NCBI GenBank assembly: GCA_002778195.1
Contig: PCDI01000006.1
Location: forward strand, 2,299,950-2,363,949
Direction of reading: 5' to 3'
Length of the DNA stretch: 64,000 nucleotides
Origin: Raffaelea ambrosiae
Lineage: Eukaryota > Ascomycota > Sordariomycetes > Ophiostomatales > Ophiostomataceae
Below, in pieces: positions 23,578 through 34,684 of the stretch (positions are counted from its first letter, which is position 1; the number at the start of each line of letters is the position of its first letter). A program made the position numbers and the translations under genes. The notes under the pieces were generated by a model. That model saw only the letters and a list, made by a program, of their open reading frames with translations. It made no database searches and was not told the origin of the DNA.

Positions 23578-23606
<29 letters not shown>
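23578..23606. repeat. C29 homopolymer
   Basis: Twenty-nine uninterrupted C residues followed by TCCC, in the gap between two convergent genes. The opposite strand is G29. Assembly length may be unreliable for such a run. Confidence 0.9.
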
Positions 23607-23609
<3 letters not shown>

Positions 23610-23870
23610 CACTTCCTTCCTGAACCGTCAACTATTTCTTCGTCCCCTAGAGGGTATCTATCATAAAAAAAAACCGTTCATGGCCTGAATAATTCTTTCC
23701 AGCAGAACGTGTATGGTGACATAAATAAAGAGGGATTGATAGGAAAGATGAGATCATCAAAAATGAAAATGAAAACCAAGAAATTGTAACATGATTGAAA
23801 GATGAGTGAACGGGATAGTATGCAAATGCGGGAGAGTGCGTGGGTGGGTGGGATAGATGCTTCTGCCTGT

Positions 23871-25779
23871 TTAATGACGACCAGCCGCCATATGTTCCTC
23901 CTCAATCTCAGCCTCGTCGGTCTCGTGGCTCTCGTTGTTGACAAACACAAAGGAGAGGACGACAATGCAGGCGCCTACCCAGTACATGCCACTCGAGTAC
24001 TGGCCGTACTGGAACATCTCGCCGATGAGCGACAGCGGGATGGTCAGAGACAGACCGACCGTGACGACCAGTGGAGTGGTCAGCAGCATGGCATAGGCCC
24101 AGGACATGTCGCTGAGGAGAGAGGAGAAGGAGTTGGCCTAGGGGTGTTAGGAGAGAACGGCTGAGAAAAATGAAAATACAGAAGAAAAACAGGGTGCAGT
24201 TGAAAGGGGGTCACGTACCAGAATGATAGCCCAGACCTTGCCCGTTGGTGGCAGTGCGAACTGATGGGGGAAAAAAAAAGAGTTAGCATGGAATCTTTGT
24301 ACGCAACTTTCTCGTATTTTCCCTTTCCACACCCCCCCTTGGCTTTTTTTTTCTTTTTTCTTTCTGTCTTCCCCAGCCTCTGTCTCCCTCTCTCTCTTAC
24401 CGTTTCAAGGCCCGTAATGTGCAAGATCACAAACCCAGGCCACAGGAATGCAACATTGAACAGCCCGACCAGGCCAAAGAACAGCTGCATGTCCACCCGG
24501 TCCTCGTGGCCCACCCGGTGCTTCATCACCGTCACGTACGCGCCGTACACCACCGCGCTCAGCAGCGCCATCGAGTCGCCCGCCAGAATCTCGCCCGGCG
24601 ACTTGTGCGGGAACTGGCCCCGGTGCTCGTCGCTCTGGCCCGACAGGTCCACCGACGACACCAGCGCCACGCCCGCCAGCGACGCCAGCACGCCCACCAG
24701 CTTGCGCACGCTGAACGGCTCCACCCCGGCCACCGAGCAGAAGAGCAGCGTGAACATGCTGCTCAGCGACGTGAAAATGGTGGCGCTCGCAACGCTCGTG
24801 TACTGCAGGCAGGCCGCGGCAAAGTAGTTGGCGACGAACCACAGCATGCAGAACTCGAGGCTGAGCCAGGCCGTCTCGCGAAAGTTGAGCTGGCCGGTCA
24901 GATGGTGGTGCGGATGCGCGGCCGATTCTCCCGTGCCCGAGACCGCCGAGGCGTGCGACGTGAACGAGCCCGAGAGGAGGAGCGGGTCGGGCATGTCGGT
25001 GCTGCCGGCTTCGAGATCACCGGGCAGGCCCCGGCCGCTGCCGCTGGCGCTGTTGCTTCCGCTGCCGCTGGCTGCCACAGTGGCCGCAAGATCGCCTTCG
25101 GCACGGCGCTGCTCAGCCTCGGCATGGGTCGACAAGATCGGGGAGCGCTCGTCGCTGTCGTCGGTCACGGTGTTGCGCCGGCGCCTCCATACGCCGTGGC
25201 CATCCTCTTCTTCTTCTTCCGTCTCATCCTCTTCTTCGTCGCCCTCGCCGAGCAGCTTGTTGGCGCTGTCATCGTCGTCGCCGCCTACCACCCGGCGAGT
25301 CCTGCCGCTGCCGCCACCCCGGGTCTTGGTCCGGCCGGACCGCAAGGCCTCGGTCCACTCCCGGATATCCCGCCGGATTTCCAGCCACAGATTGTAGGTT
25401 TCCCGCTGTGTGCCGCGCAGGCCATTCTTGGACAGGAAACCGAGGCCCTTGGGCACGAGTGTGAAGGCAAAGAAGGAGGTGTTGACGTAGACGATAAAAA
25501 AGGGCTTGCTGTAGGTGTCGTCGGAGAAGATGTACTGGAAAGGGCGTGTCAGTGTTGGGTGAAGGGAGGAGGGGGGGACGCCAAGTAAGGGGTCACGGAA
25601 AGGGGGAGAGAAAAAGACACAAGGCAAGTGAAGAACCACCCGCAACTTACACTGGCCAAAAAGTTGGATGCCGTCCAGAGGAACACGGTCACCATGAGCA
25701 TGCTGATGCCGAGGGTTCGACGGCCGATTCCGTCAAGGCCGAGCTTGGCGCGGAAGCCCGCATGCGTCTCGGACGTCAT
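23871..25779 (-). CDS. EamA-type transporter, SLC35F/YML018C-like
   Basis: Four exons: 25779-25651, 25534-24401, 24260-24219 (42 nt) and 24137-23871. All have GT-AG boundaries at codon edges, and the product is 523 residues. It is a drug/metabolite transporter superfamily membrane protein with about ten hydrophobic helices, the first being TLGISMLMVTVFLWTASNF. The segment FRETAWLSLEFCMLWFVANY and the helix SVASATIFTSLSSMFTLLF fit the YML018C/Thi74 and SLC35F group, usually vacuolar or Golgi. An unusually long hydrophilic loop (about 90-225) with acidic runs and Ser/Gly repeats lies after the second helix. The 42 nt third exon (FALPPTGKVWAIIL) carries half of a helix. Substrate is unknown. The ATG was chosen because upstream in-frame codons have no ATG. 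Confidence 0.8.
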
Positions 25780-27200
25780 GGCGAAAGATATGTACAACGA
25801 GGAGAATGCGCGGAAGTTTGGAGAGGTCTCGCGCTGCTGTGTGGTTTTATTTTGGTCTTCTGTCTCTCGTTTTCGAGTGTCCCGGAAAGCCAGGGATCAC
25901 AAACAGGTGATGGTTCCCGACAGGTGTCTTATGGCGGAGTTCGTCTAAAGAGCCGAGGAAGCAGATAACTTTGTACGCGGAAGAAACGGAAAGCAGCTCC
26001 GTCACACACCCGAGGAGGAGGTACAGCAGCTCACAGATGTATCCCAATCACCGGTTAAATTGGCAGAGGGAGAGGGTGAGCACAAAACAAAGAAACTAAG
26101 CCTTCATCCTCGAAGGATCCGACAAAAGAGCACGCGACTTGACAACGTGTCAGCATCAGCCTTGCGGTCGCAGAAGGCGAAATCGAAGGTCTGCAGAGGG
26201 TATAATATAAAATGGGCGTGTCAGCTCTCAAGAAGCACCTGTCTCCTTGAAATAGCAAAGAGGCAGAAGCACAGCAGCGAGAGTGAGCCCCGTTGTCGCG
26301 ACTAATGTGGACGGGCAAGATAATACGAGAGGGGCGGATGGCTGGCACACAGGGCAGGCCCGATAGCGATAAACTGTACGTACGGACTCGTACTTGTACA
26401 GAAACCCCCGAAATCCCCGCCTCCTTATTGGACCCCTACCTTGTTTCAGCTGCCCAGCCGCGGTCCTGTCCTCTAACAAAACTGTCACAAGACAGCCGTA
26501 GCGGACTACGAGGAATATGTCGCGCAGGCAATAGTCAGTTAGTCACAATAGTTTTGTCTTAGCGAAGACGACTCCGTCTCTTAAGGTTGCACTCAACAAA
26601 TATGGTTCTTTTTTTTCGGGACATGCATGTTTTGAGTTCTGGTACTTGTCTCGAATCTAAGCCTCTAAATAAAAAAAACCATCGAGGCCTGTTGATTGCT
26701 TATTACCTCTACGCAATCCATTGATCTTTCAAGAGGCCACCCTGTGCATTCTCTCCGTCCTCTTTGATTCCTCAAAAATGCCTCTTCCTCAGCCTTCCAG
26801 TCCTCCAATGCTATCGCGCAATTGTTTCTCATCCAAATTGGGGCAGGCCAAAGCCAAAAGAGAAGAGCAAGTAAAAAAATGAAAACAAGGTAACTGTAAC
26901 AAAAAAAAAAGATAGCAATGGTTATTCGGGTCCCGCAGCACAACAAAGCAAAAAGAAACAGAAAAAAAAGCAAGCAACTAAAGCGAAAAAAAATAAGAAC
27001 TAGGCAAACCAGAGCCGTCCTCCTCCGTACAACCCGCGTGGCATAGTCTCCGTGTCTCTATAGTGCCGGTGGTGCATAATTCTGAATGCCAAACTCTGCA
27101 ACCTGTATGCCTCCTGATGGGAAAAATAAATGTCGGTGTGTGCAGCTACAAACTCTCCTGGACGTCCATCTCCTCCTTGGTTTCTCTGACATCGTACTCC
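25780..27200. other. Intergenic region, transporter promoter and ypt7 3' end
   Basis: About 1.4 kb. The proximal part is the transporter upstream region. A GTAC-rich imperfect palindrome lies at 26374-26401 (separate entry). The distal part (26650-27050) is A-rich and probably the 3' flank of ypt7. No supported frame. Confidence 0.5.
26374..26401. repeat. GTAC-rich imperfect palindrome
   Basis: Twenty-eight bases starting CTGTAC and ending GTACAG, with four GTAC words and a central ACTCGTAC. It could fold as a short hairpin or be bound by a dimeric factor. A related ACTCGTA inverted repeat occurs at 34018-34082. Confidence 0.5.
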
Positions 27201-28292
27201 TTAGCAAGCGCATCCTTCCCGGTCATCCCCGATATGAATGTCGATCGGGTCTTGGAAGTCGCCGCTGAAGTCCTCAGTCTCTTCCTGCTGCAGAGCGTTC
27301 TTGGCGATGACTATGTGTCCAAGTCAGTATGTGTTTCACCTCTCTCAAAAAGCAACCTTTCCTGTCCAGAACATACCCTCGAATGCTTGCTCGACATTGA
27401 TGGCCTCCTTGGCGCTCGTCTCAAAGTATGGGATGCCGTGTGCCTGGCAGAACGTCATGGCCCGCTTGGTCGAGATCTATTTTTTTGCAACTCAGTCAGC
27501 AACGGGAATGGTGAGAAAGCAGCGGTCTGCTGGACCTCGCAAAAAAACGTACCACGCGCTTGCTCTCCTCCACATCAATCTTGTTGCCCAGCACAACCTA
27601 GTTGAGACGGTTAGAATTCGCTCGGAAACCGCATTATACAGTCGCACTCGGGTCTGTGTTGTCCACACGTACAAATGGGAAGTTGTCTGGGTCCCGCGGT
27701 GATGCCTGCACGAGGAACTCGTCTCGCCAACCCTCAATGGCCTCAAAGCTCTTGGCGTTGTTGACATCGAAGACGAGCACGCAGCAGTCGGCGCCGCGGT
27801 AAAAGGCCACACCTAATGACTGGAACCGTTCTTGTCCGGCCGTATCCCAGAGCTAGAGAGCGAGAGAGAAAGAAAAGAAAGTGTCAGTTGACGTTGTTGA
27901 AACCCATGCCACCTAGGCTTTTCCTGGATATTTCTGGATGGTCACCCACCTGCATCGTTACCTGCCGGTCCTCAACGGGCACCTCCCGCGTGAGGAAATC
28001 GGCCCCGATCGTAGCCTTGTAGCTTGCGCTGAACTTCTTGTTGACCTGTGGTCGTGACATCGTATCAGCATCGCTGTCCCAAGCAGTATTGTCGTTTCCC
28101 GCCTTTTGCACCTCGCCGGGATGTTGCCTACATATTGATTCATCAAGCTGGTCTTGCCCACACCGCTGTCTCCAAGGATGATGATCTAGAATGGCATATG
28201 TGTCAGTAGTGGTGTTCCCCAACAAGAAGTAAAAGAGTAGCAGGGAAGCAAGGGCGACGTACCTTCAGGAGAACCTTCTTCCTTGATGCCAT
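27201..28292 (-). CDS. ypt7: Rab7-family GTPase Ypt7
   Basis: Seven coding exons: 28292-28263, 28185-28132, 28045-27950, 27852-27673, 27597-27553, 27476-27377 and 27310-27201. All junctions are GT-AG in phase, giving 204 residues (Rab7 proteins are about 205-208). Visible motifs are the P-loop GDSGVGKT (15-22), the switch I segment YKATIGADFLTREV, switch II WDTAGQE (62-68), NKID (125-128) and SAK (156-158). The C-terminal CAC (202-204) would be digeranylgeranylated. The Rab7 signatures RFQSLGVAFYRGADCC and ASPRDPDNFPFVVLGNKID are present. The protein drives late-endosome and vacuole tethering with HOPS. Six introns in 615 coding bases is dense for this window. It is divergent from the gene starting at 29119. 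Confidence 0.97.
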
Positions 28293-29118
28293 GGCTGCGG
28301 TGGTCGTCAACGACGGAGAATGTGAGAAGATGTGTGAGGTGTGTGTTCTCGGCGGGCTCTACGCAAGCTGTCCAGCGGGATGGAGAGCTCTGACAAGCGA
28401 GAAGAGGGAAATGGCGATTTCGGCGATCGACGATTGCGTTTTTTTGCTTTCGCCCTTGGGGAAAACGACCGGTAGACGCTGGGCGGCTTCTTTGTAGCTG
28501 GAGGTCCGAGATAGGAGGGAAGCCTGGACGGCAAAGAAGCTTCGGGTGTTTGCTGCCTAAAACGAATGGCAAGGCTCGTATGGTTGACGTTGAGATGGGA
28601 GGATGAGGATTGGGAGTCAGCAATGTGCCTCAGTGAATGTGTGCAAGCGATTTGGCACAGAGAGGCAGGTGACCACCCCTTCACTGCCCACTTTGCTCTA
28701 GTTATTTCTTTGCCGCCGCACATGGCCAGCCTTTTCCCAACATGCTCAGACAGCTCTCGGGCCAATCAGCTGCCGAGGTCTGCGGCAAGTAGCCACTGCC
28801 CCACCAGAAGATCACTAGCCTTATCGCTGACGATTTATTTGCATGCCCCTATATATGCATGCGATATATTCATTAATCCAGCTCCCATATTCACCAATCC
28901 GATTGTCTCTCTCTCCCCTGATGACGTCCACCTCAACTCATTCGACAGCCTTTCCTCAGCTAGCGCTCGCGATGCCCCCTGCTCTTGCGAGAAAATAAGA
29001 AAGGATGCGCGAGCGCTGTGCATAACACCCTGGTGTCTGGCAGGGAGAGTTTTCGTCCTCGACACGGACCGCGCCTCCTTAGCTTTCGTACCTGATATAG
29101 GTACCAAACAAAACAACC
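28293..29118. promoter_or_regulatory. Bidirectional upstream region, ypt7 / Mg-chelatase-like
   Basis: 826 bases between two divergent start codons. CCAATCAGC is at about 28763 and ATATGCAT-type AT-rich words at 28850-28880. The open frames here are small and unconvincing. Confidence 0.45.
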
Positions 29119-30633
29119 ATGGATGGAGACGATGATCTCATCGACAGGGCCCACAGCCTCAGCGACCTTGAGCTTGCTGTGCTCTTATCCCTGGTCAGCA
29201 ACGAGCATTGTGTTGTCGGCACGCCAGACTATGCAGTGGATGACTTGGTTGATGAGCTGTGCCTGGTACGCGCAAAATCCCACACCTTTCCCACCTAGCT
29301 ACGTTTGTCCATACTAACCGCAATTCAGGCCGCCAGCAATATCTTTGGCCTACAATGCGCCATCATCAATTGCCATGAGCAGACGACCCTCGAGGACTTT
29401 GCTTCGTCACTTATGGTACCGCGGCAGAGAGCTGCCGGCACTGGCAATGGGTTTGGTGGCCATGGCAGCAGCGGACAGCAGCACCACCACCACCCCGAGT
29501 CGCATATCTCACCGGGTACGGCTGGTTCCTCGTCTACCCTATCACCAAGTCTGAGGCCAGCAGGCCATGTGCCGGGTCTGTTCTCGACCAGCACCTCGGC
29601 CAGCGCGGCATCCGCATCGACGGCCACCTCGGCCACCCCATCCGTCATGGCCAACGTCGTGCTGGCCAAACACTTGAATCGCGCACCCAAGGCCGTGCAG
29701 ATCCAAGCCCTCGAACTTCTCCGCACCCGCCGAATATTCACACATACGGCCGTTCAAGCGGCACCGAAGACGTTCTTGTTCGTACCCGTGGTGGCCGCCG
29801 AGCGCGGGTTTCGCTGGGAAGGACCAGACAAGACTGGCCACGACAAACACAGCCCCCATCACCACCACCACCACCACCACAAGAACGATAAACAAGCAAG
29901 GAATGGGCAAGCACACAGTGCACCAGGCAGCATATCACCGCACATGACGAACCATCTCAATGACGTCTTTGCCATGGCCCACTGGCACGACCCGGACGAT
30001 GGATATCCCAATCTGGACGACGAAGACGATCGCATCAAGCATGGCGGCAAGGATGAGTACAACGACAAGGACGACAATGATGACGAGCAAAGCGACAACG
30101 ATAGCATCGTCAGGCAGAGCACGGTCAAGTCATACGAGGGCGGCGACAACGACGAGTCCTCTTCGACTTCCCCAGCCCTGTCAATCGCGACCTTTTCCGA
30201 AGCCGACATCCACCGCCTCGCCACTCTCGCTCGCGCCGTCCGCGTCGACATGGACGTCCTTCGCTACACGGCCAACATTGTTGCCTTTTTGCGGCTGCAT
30301 CGCGCCGTGTCCGTGCTCGGCGACAGCAGCGCCTCGCCCACGGCTACAAAGCACTTTGAGCAGCTGTCCCAGTGCCTGGCGCCACTGCACCGGCTGGACT
30401 ATGTGACGCCGTCGCTCGTAGCGCTGGCTGCACGCAAGGTGTACCTGCACCGAATCCGGACGGTCACAGCCAATAGTACCGGGAGCGGTCCTGAGCGAGG
30501 GAAGCCCGGGGACCTCCCCGAGCGTAGTATGCAATGGGGCAGTGAGCGAGCGGCAGTAGAGGCACTGCTGGACGGTATGAGTCCCGAGAATGTAATCGAG
30601 GATGTGTTGGGGACGGTGCCGCCGCCAGTATGA
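29119..30633 (+). CDS. Fungal protein of the group annotated 'magnesium chelatase'
   Basis: Two exons: 29119-29265 (donor GTACGC) and 29329-30633, giving 483 residues. Exon 1 encodes MDGDDDLIDRAHSLSDLEL and AVLLSLVSNEHCVV, and exon 2 opens AASNIFGLQCAIINC. These match my memory of a conserved Pezizomycotina family labelled magnesium chelatase. The segment LNRAPKAVQIQALELLRTRR followed by IFTHTAVQAAPKTFLFVPV resembles the lid end of an AAA+ fold. No Walker A is visible, so ATPase activity and any tetrapyrrole role are doubtful. A linker of about 110 residues carries a His run (near 29859-29880) and an acidic Asp/Asn/Ser region. The C-terminal helical part (from FSEADIHRLATLARAVRVD) is the other conserved block. 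Real function unknown. Confidence 0.75.
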
Positions 30634-31293
30634 GGAAGAGAGACCAGCAGGAGCATCAACACGAAAACGTAAGGAGCACAAAAGCATAGCATGTACAGTA
30701 ACGACACAGGGCCAAATTTATAAATGGGAATCATCAATCACATGGATTCTGAAAGATTTGATGGTGAAGAAGAAACGGAAGAGTAGTTCGCCATACGTCT
30801 GCTCTTGGTAGGACTCCGGATATTAATATCAGATACTGAGAGCCAAAATACAAGAATAGAAAAAAAATTTGAAATAACAAGATGGTCGTGGGTGTCTCTG
30901 AGTGTCCCTTCTTCCCTTTCCATTCCAACGCCGGAAAACGTGTTGTTGTCGTATAGTCGGGTGGCAGTGTAGATGAACATGTTCGAAGAGTTGCCTTCCC
31001 TTTGCCCTGTTTTTGTTGTTTTCGTGTGTAGACCCACTTCATTATGAACAGTTGAATGATTTTGTCTGCCGTCCCCCTTCCTGCTCCTCCGCCTCTATGC
31101 AAAATAGAATGTTTGCTTTCGTTTTGAGAAATTGTATAAACGACAAAAGAGGAAAAGATAAAAAATTGCCATTATCACCAAGCCAGAATAGAACACACTT
31201 CTGCGTCTTTTCGACAAAGAAGGAAGATGTAATCTATGCTTGGTTTTCGTCGATCGTTGTCAAGACATAGCTTCGATCGTCTGATTAGTGCAC
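30634..31293. other. Convergent 3' intergenic region
   Basis: 660 bases between the stops of the Mg-chelatase-like gene and gda1; AT-rich with A and T runs, no supported gene. Confidence 0.6.
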
Positions 31294-33112
31294 TCAATGG
31301 ACCTCAGTGACCTTGCAGGTCCAGCCAGAGCCCTTGGCCAACAGGGGCAGACTAGAAAGGGGGTTAGTATGTAAGTCAATTGTAGGAAGAAAGAGAGAGA
31401 GTGTGTGTGGGGAGGGGTGCAGAGGGTTGTCATCTTACCTGGCTCCCAAGCACCAGCCAAGCTCGTTGTCCTTGATCTTCTTGGCAATGCGAACCTCGCG
31501 CTCAATGGGCATCTCGTAGCCGGTGTGCACGAGGGCCAGCATGAAGTTGAGGTCCATGCAGTGCTCCGGGCGGTCGTTGAGCTCGTCGAGAGCACCCGGC
31601 ACGGACGTAAAGACGTCCCAGGCCTTGGGACCGCCGCAGACAGTGCTGGCCAGGTCATGCATCTCACGCAGAGTGAACGACTCGGGCATGCCCAGGGGCT
31701 GGGTGCGGTCGAAGAAGTAGGACAAGAAGTAGACGGCCTCGCGCGAAAACGTCTTGCCAATGGGCGGCTGGTGCACGCCGTTGAACGAGCAGGGCGCCAC
31801 CTGGCACTCGGCGTCCTTGCGCAGGATGCGCTCGGCGAGGCTGCGGCACTGGGCCGGGGCGGACGTAGAGGGGCCAGTCATGTTGAACTCAGCAACAGCG
31901 CCGAGCGGGTGGCCGTCGCCGAGCTTGACCTTGACAGTCTTGGCCATGCCAACAGCGAAGCAGGGGTTGACGACGGGGGTCTTGGTCCACTCGGTGCTGG
32001 CACCGTTGGCGGTGTGCAGGTCGTCAACCAGGGTCTTGAGGATGGCCTCCCGGGCGCTCATCAGGCCGTAGCCCAAGTGCGAGTGCTGGTAGAGAGTGAA
32101 GTGGCGGCCGCCAAAGTCCAGGTCGTACTTGTGGTCGCCCTCGGCCATCTTGGTGGGAATGCCGCCCTGGGTCAGGCCCTTGTAGTTGGGCTCAAAGACA
32201 ATCTGCGTGGAGCCGCCGCCGAGATCGAAGACAGCCGCTGTGTCCTGCACCTCGGGCATGCCGATGTTGCCGAGCAGGTAGTTGGTGGTGATCCAGGCGT
32301 AGACGCCCTCGTCGGAGCCGTCCATGATAGCGACACCCTCCTCGGCCTCCGAGACAACCGGAAAGGGGTAGTCCTTCTCCAGATGGTTGCGCACAGCCTC
32401 CAGGATGCGGCCGCTCTTCTCGGGACCCAGCAGACGCAGGCCGGCGGTGGCCTTGACGGCGACGGGGCTGCAGGCCTTGAGCTTGTCGGGCACCTCCTTG
32501 AGCGCCTCCTCCATCAGGATGTCCAGGCTGTGGGCGGCGGCCTCGGGGTCATCGGGGTACGCGCTGAGACCGCTGCTCTTCCCGTCGATCTTCTTGGTCT
32601 GCTTGAAGATCTCGCTCTCGAGCTCGGGGGTGGCACCGCAGTTGTTGAACTTGTAGACATGGATGCGCGAGCCCGTGCTGCCGGCGTCGATCATCATGAC
32701 ATACTGCACGATGGGCTTCTCCTTGGACGAGGAGCGCGTGCAGCGGTCGGTGCCGTAGGACGAGTCGGAGGGGACCTGGCCGTTGTTGGAGCCGGTGCTC
32801 GCACCATGGCTCGTGACTGGGGGGGTTAGCAGGCGTGAGGCAAGAAAGGGGGAGAACCAGAAGAAACTCACCTCCATGGTACAAATCAACGCCCTGTGGC
32901 GACAGGTAGTAGAACAGAAAGAATATCGCAGACAGAACCGCGGCGGCCTTGATCCACCGGGTCTGCTTGGCCTGCGACATCCAGCCGGTTATGCGCTCCA
33001 GGTTGGAAGCTCTGTGGGGGTGAAGCCCGTAGCGTCCGGGTTTCTCGTGGGGATCGTGGGCTCTCTTAGTCGGCAACGAGACGGAAGTCCGGCGCATGTC
33101 ACTCAAGCCCAT
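31294..33112 (-). CDS. gda1: Golgi guanosine diphosphatase Gda1 (GDA1/CD39 family)
   Basis: Three exons: 33112-32872, 32816-31439 and 31351-31294 (58 nt), giving 558 residues. It is a type II membrane protein: a short cytosolic tail beginning MGLSDMRRTSVSLPT, one transmembrane anchor (about 57-75, AAAVLSAIFFLFYYLSP), a stem, then the lumenal apyrase domain. Apyrase-conserved regions are visible: MMIDAGSTGSRIHVYKF (ACR1), VAVKATAGLRLLG (ACR2), EGVYAWITTNYLLG (ACR3) and AVFDLGGGSTQIVFE (ACR4). The last exon supplies the C-terminal Trp/Cys segment. The enzyme hydrolyses GDP released by Golgi glycosyltransferases, so that GMP can exchange for GDP-mannose. The start was chosen at the first ATG matching the family's N-terminus; upstream frame is polypyrimidine leader. 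Confidence 0.93.
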
Positions 33113-34684
33113 AAGCCTTGATGACGGAGGAAACGAGCGAGAGGAGGGAAAGAAGAGAGAGAATAAGAAAAAGAGGGAATGAAAAGAGAAAGGAAAAGAA
33201 GAAGAGGGGAGGGGGGGTGTCGAGGAGAGGAGGAAAAGGAAAAAAGAGCGACGAGGATGGGAGAAAAAAAAGAGAATGTGAAATGACAGAGCAAAGGAGA
33301 CAAGAATGGGAAAAGCAGAAAAATGGCAGCCAGGAAGGGGGCTAGTGGGCGGCTGTGGGGAGGAGAGACCCGAAAAACACACGAATGAGGGCGTCGGGAT
33401 GCTGGCCAGGGAGCGATTGGAGTGTTGGAATAGGGGCAAAGTTGCAGTAGTAGCACGGCGTCGAAAATCCTGAGTGTGAAGTGTGCTTCAGGTGAGGAGG
33501 CGAAGACCTGCAGGGAAAAGGACAGGTTCGCGACTAGCGGCGGCTGGCCAATCAGAGCGCGCGAAAGGCGGAGCCTCCACTACAGCCTCACATGCTCATC
33601 TGCTTTGCGAGGGGGTGCATTGACAGGCCGTGGAGGATAAGGTGCAGCGCAGATACAGGACTTGGATATTGGATTGAATGAACGGCCGTGTCGGTTGTTC
33701 AACCTGGGCTGTCTGATGCGGCCTTCTGGGACAGCATTGTCCTCGCAGATTACGCGTAAGCGACAGTTGAAACAAGCCTCAGACTCCATGTTCTACGTAC
33801 GGGTAATGGAAGATGGGGATACATCATAGACAGTGACTGGGAATGCTATTTCTGGAAAGATCCGGATGTCTTCGTAAGAAGCACATCTTGCCCGTAAGAC
33901 GGAACAAAGAAGTGGCAGAAATCAGGCGAAAAAGAAAGCAAGATACTAGTTATCCGATGTGGCCTCCAATACGAGAAATGCATAATAGTTAGTACTACAC
34001 CATAGGTACTAACTACAAGTACTCGTATGTACTATTCAAAAACGTGGCAGCGCTTTGATGGTAACTACATACGAGTAGTACTCACAAGTGCCCGGAATGT
34101 GGCAGGCTGTCTTACTCTTGTAGCGCTTCGGCAAGAGCGCCCCCCTAAAGCGCCCCCCCGTGCCCGCTATGTTCTAGCTCACTATATTCCAGCCAACCAC
34201 AGTCCGCCTCCCGAACCGAGCCCCACCTTTCCGTCCAAGGCTCTTCGCCCTGGCAACGAATGTCAATAAAACAATCGTCCTCCATATCCACAATGTGGAG
34301 TTGCACGCCAGCGGAGGCTGCCCTCCAGGTCTCAACTTGGACCACCCAGTGTCTCTTTCTGTGCAAGTGGATTGTGCCGGCTTGAATAAGAGGCTCCGGT
34401 TTTCCCACCCAATGCATTCCTCGCGACAGCTGCGCTTTAGAATAGTCTCCAACGACATTATCGACACCTTGCTTGGGATGTCCATCGAACCGCGCCTCAT
34501 GCCTGGAGCTGCTGCCCTTCCCGCACCACCCACAGCCGCCGCGGCCGGCACGGCCGCTGCTACAGCCCTTACGCCCACGAGAAGTACTAAAACGCCCGAG
34601 ACGGTCGCTGCTCGCACCATTCACTCGAGCGCCTCCACGCCCTCTCTGCGGTCGCGCGATGGCACAGTGCCCCCTCATGCGAGA
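33113..34684. promoter_or_regulatory. Bidirectional upstream region, gda1 / kinesin
   Basis: Starts with a 230-base purine-rich stretch on the plus strand (33115-33350), the CT-rich leader of gda1 in its own orientation. An ACTCGTATGTA inverted repeat lies at 34018-34082. The last 200 bases before the kinesin ATG stay open in its frame (from 34295) and could encode an Ala/Pro/Thr-rich N-terminal extension starting at 34481. Confidence 0.45.
34018..34082. repeat. Inverted repeat with ACTCGTATGTA arms
   Basis: Perfect 11-base arms ACTCGTATGTA (34021-34031) and TACATACGAGT (34066-34076). They extend outward to AGT/ACT and are separated by about 34 bases. AGTACTA and TACTAACTA words crowd the flank (33985-34020). 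Confidence 0.7.

Larger units (their letters stand above)
23037..23870. other. Convergent intergenic region with two repeats
   Basis: Lies between the stops of the cdt2-like gene and the transporter. It contains a TTGCATTC tandem repeat and a C29 homopolymer (listed separately); the remaining sequence shows no supported frame. Confidence 0.6.

Noticed and set aside
31405..32829. 474-codon plus-strand frame opposite gda1
   Set aside because: Shadow of the apyrase gene, whose conserved regions are all on the minus strand.
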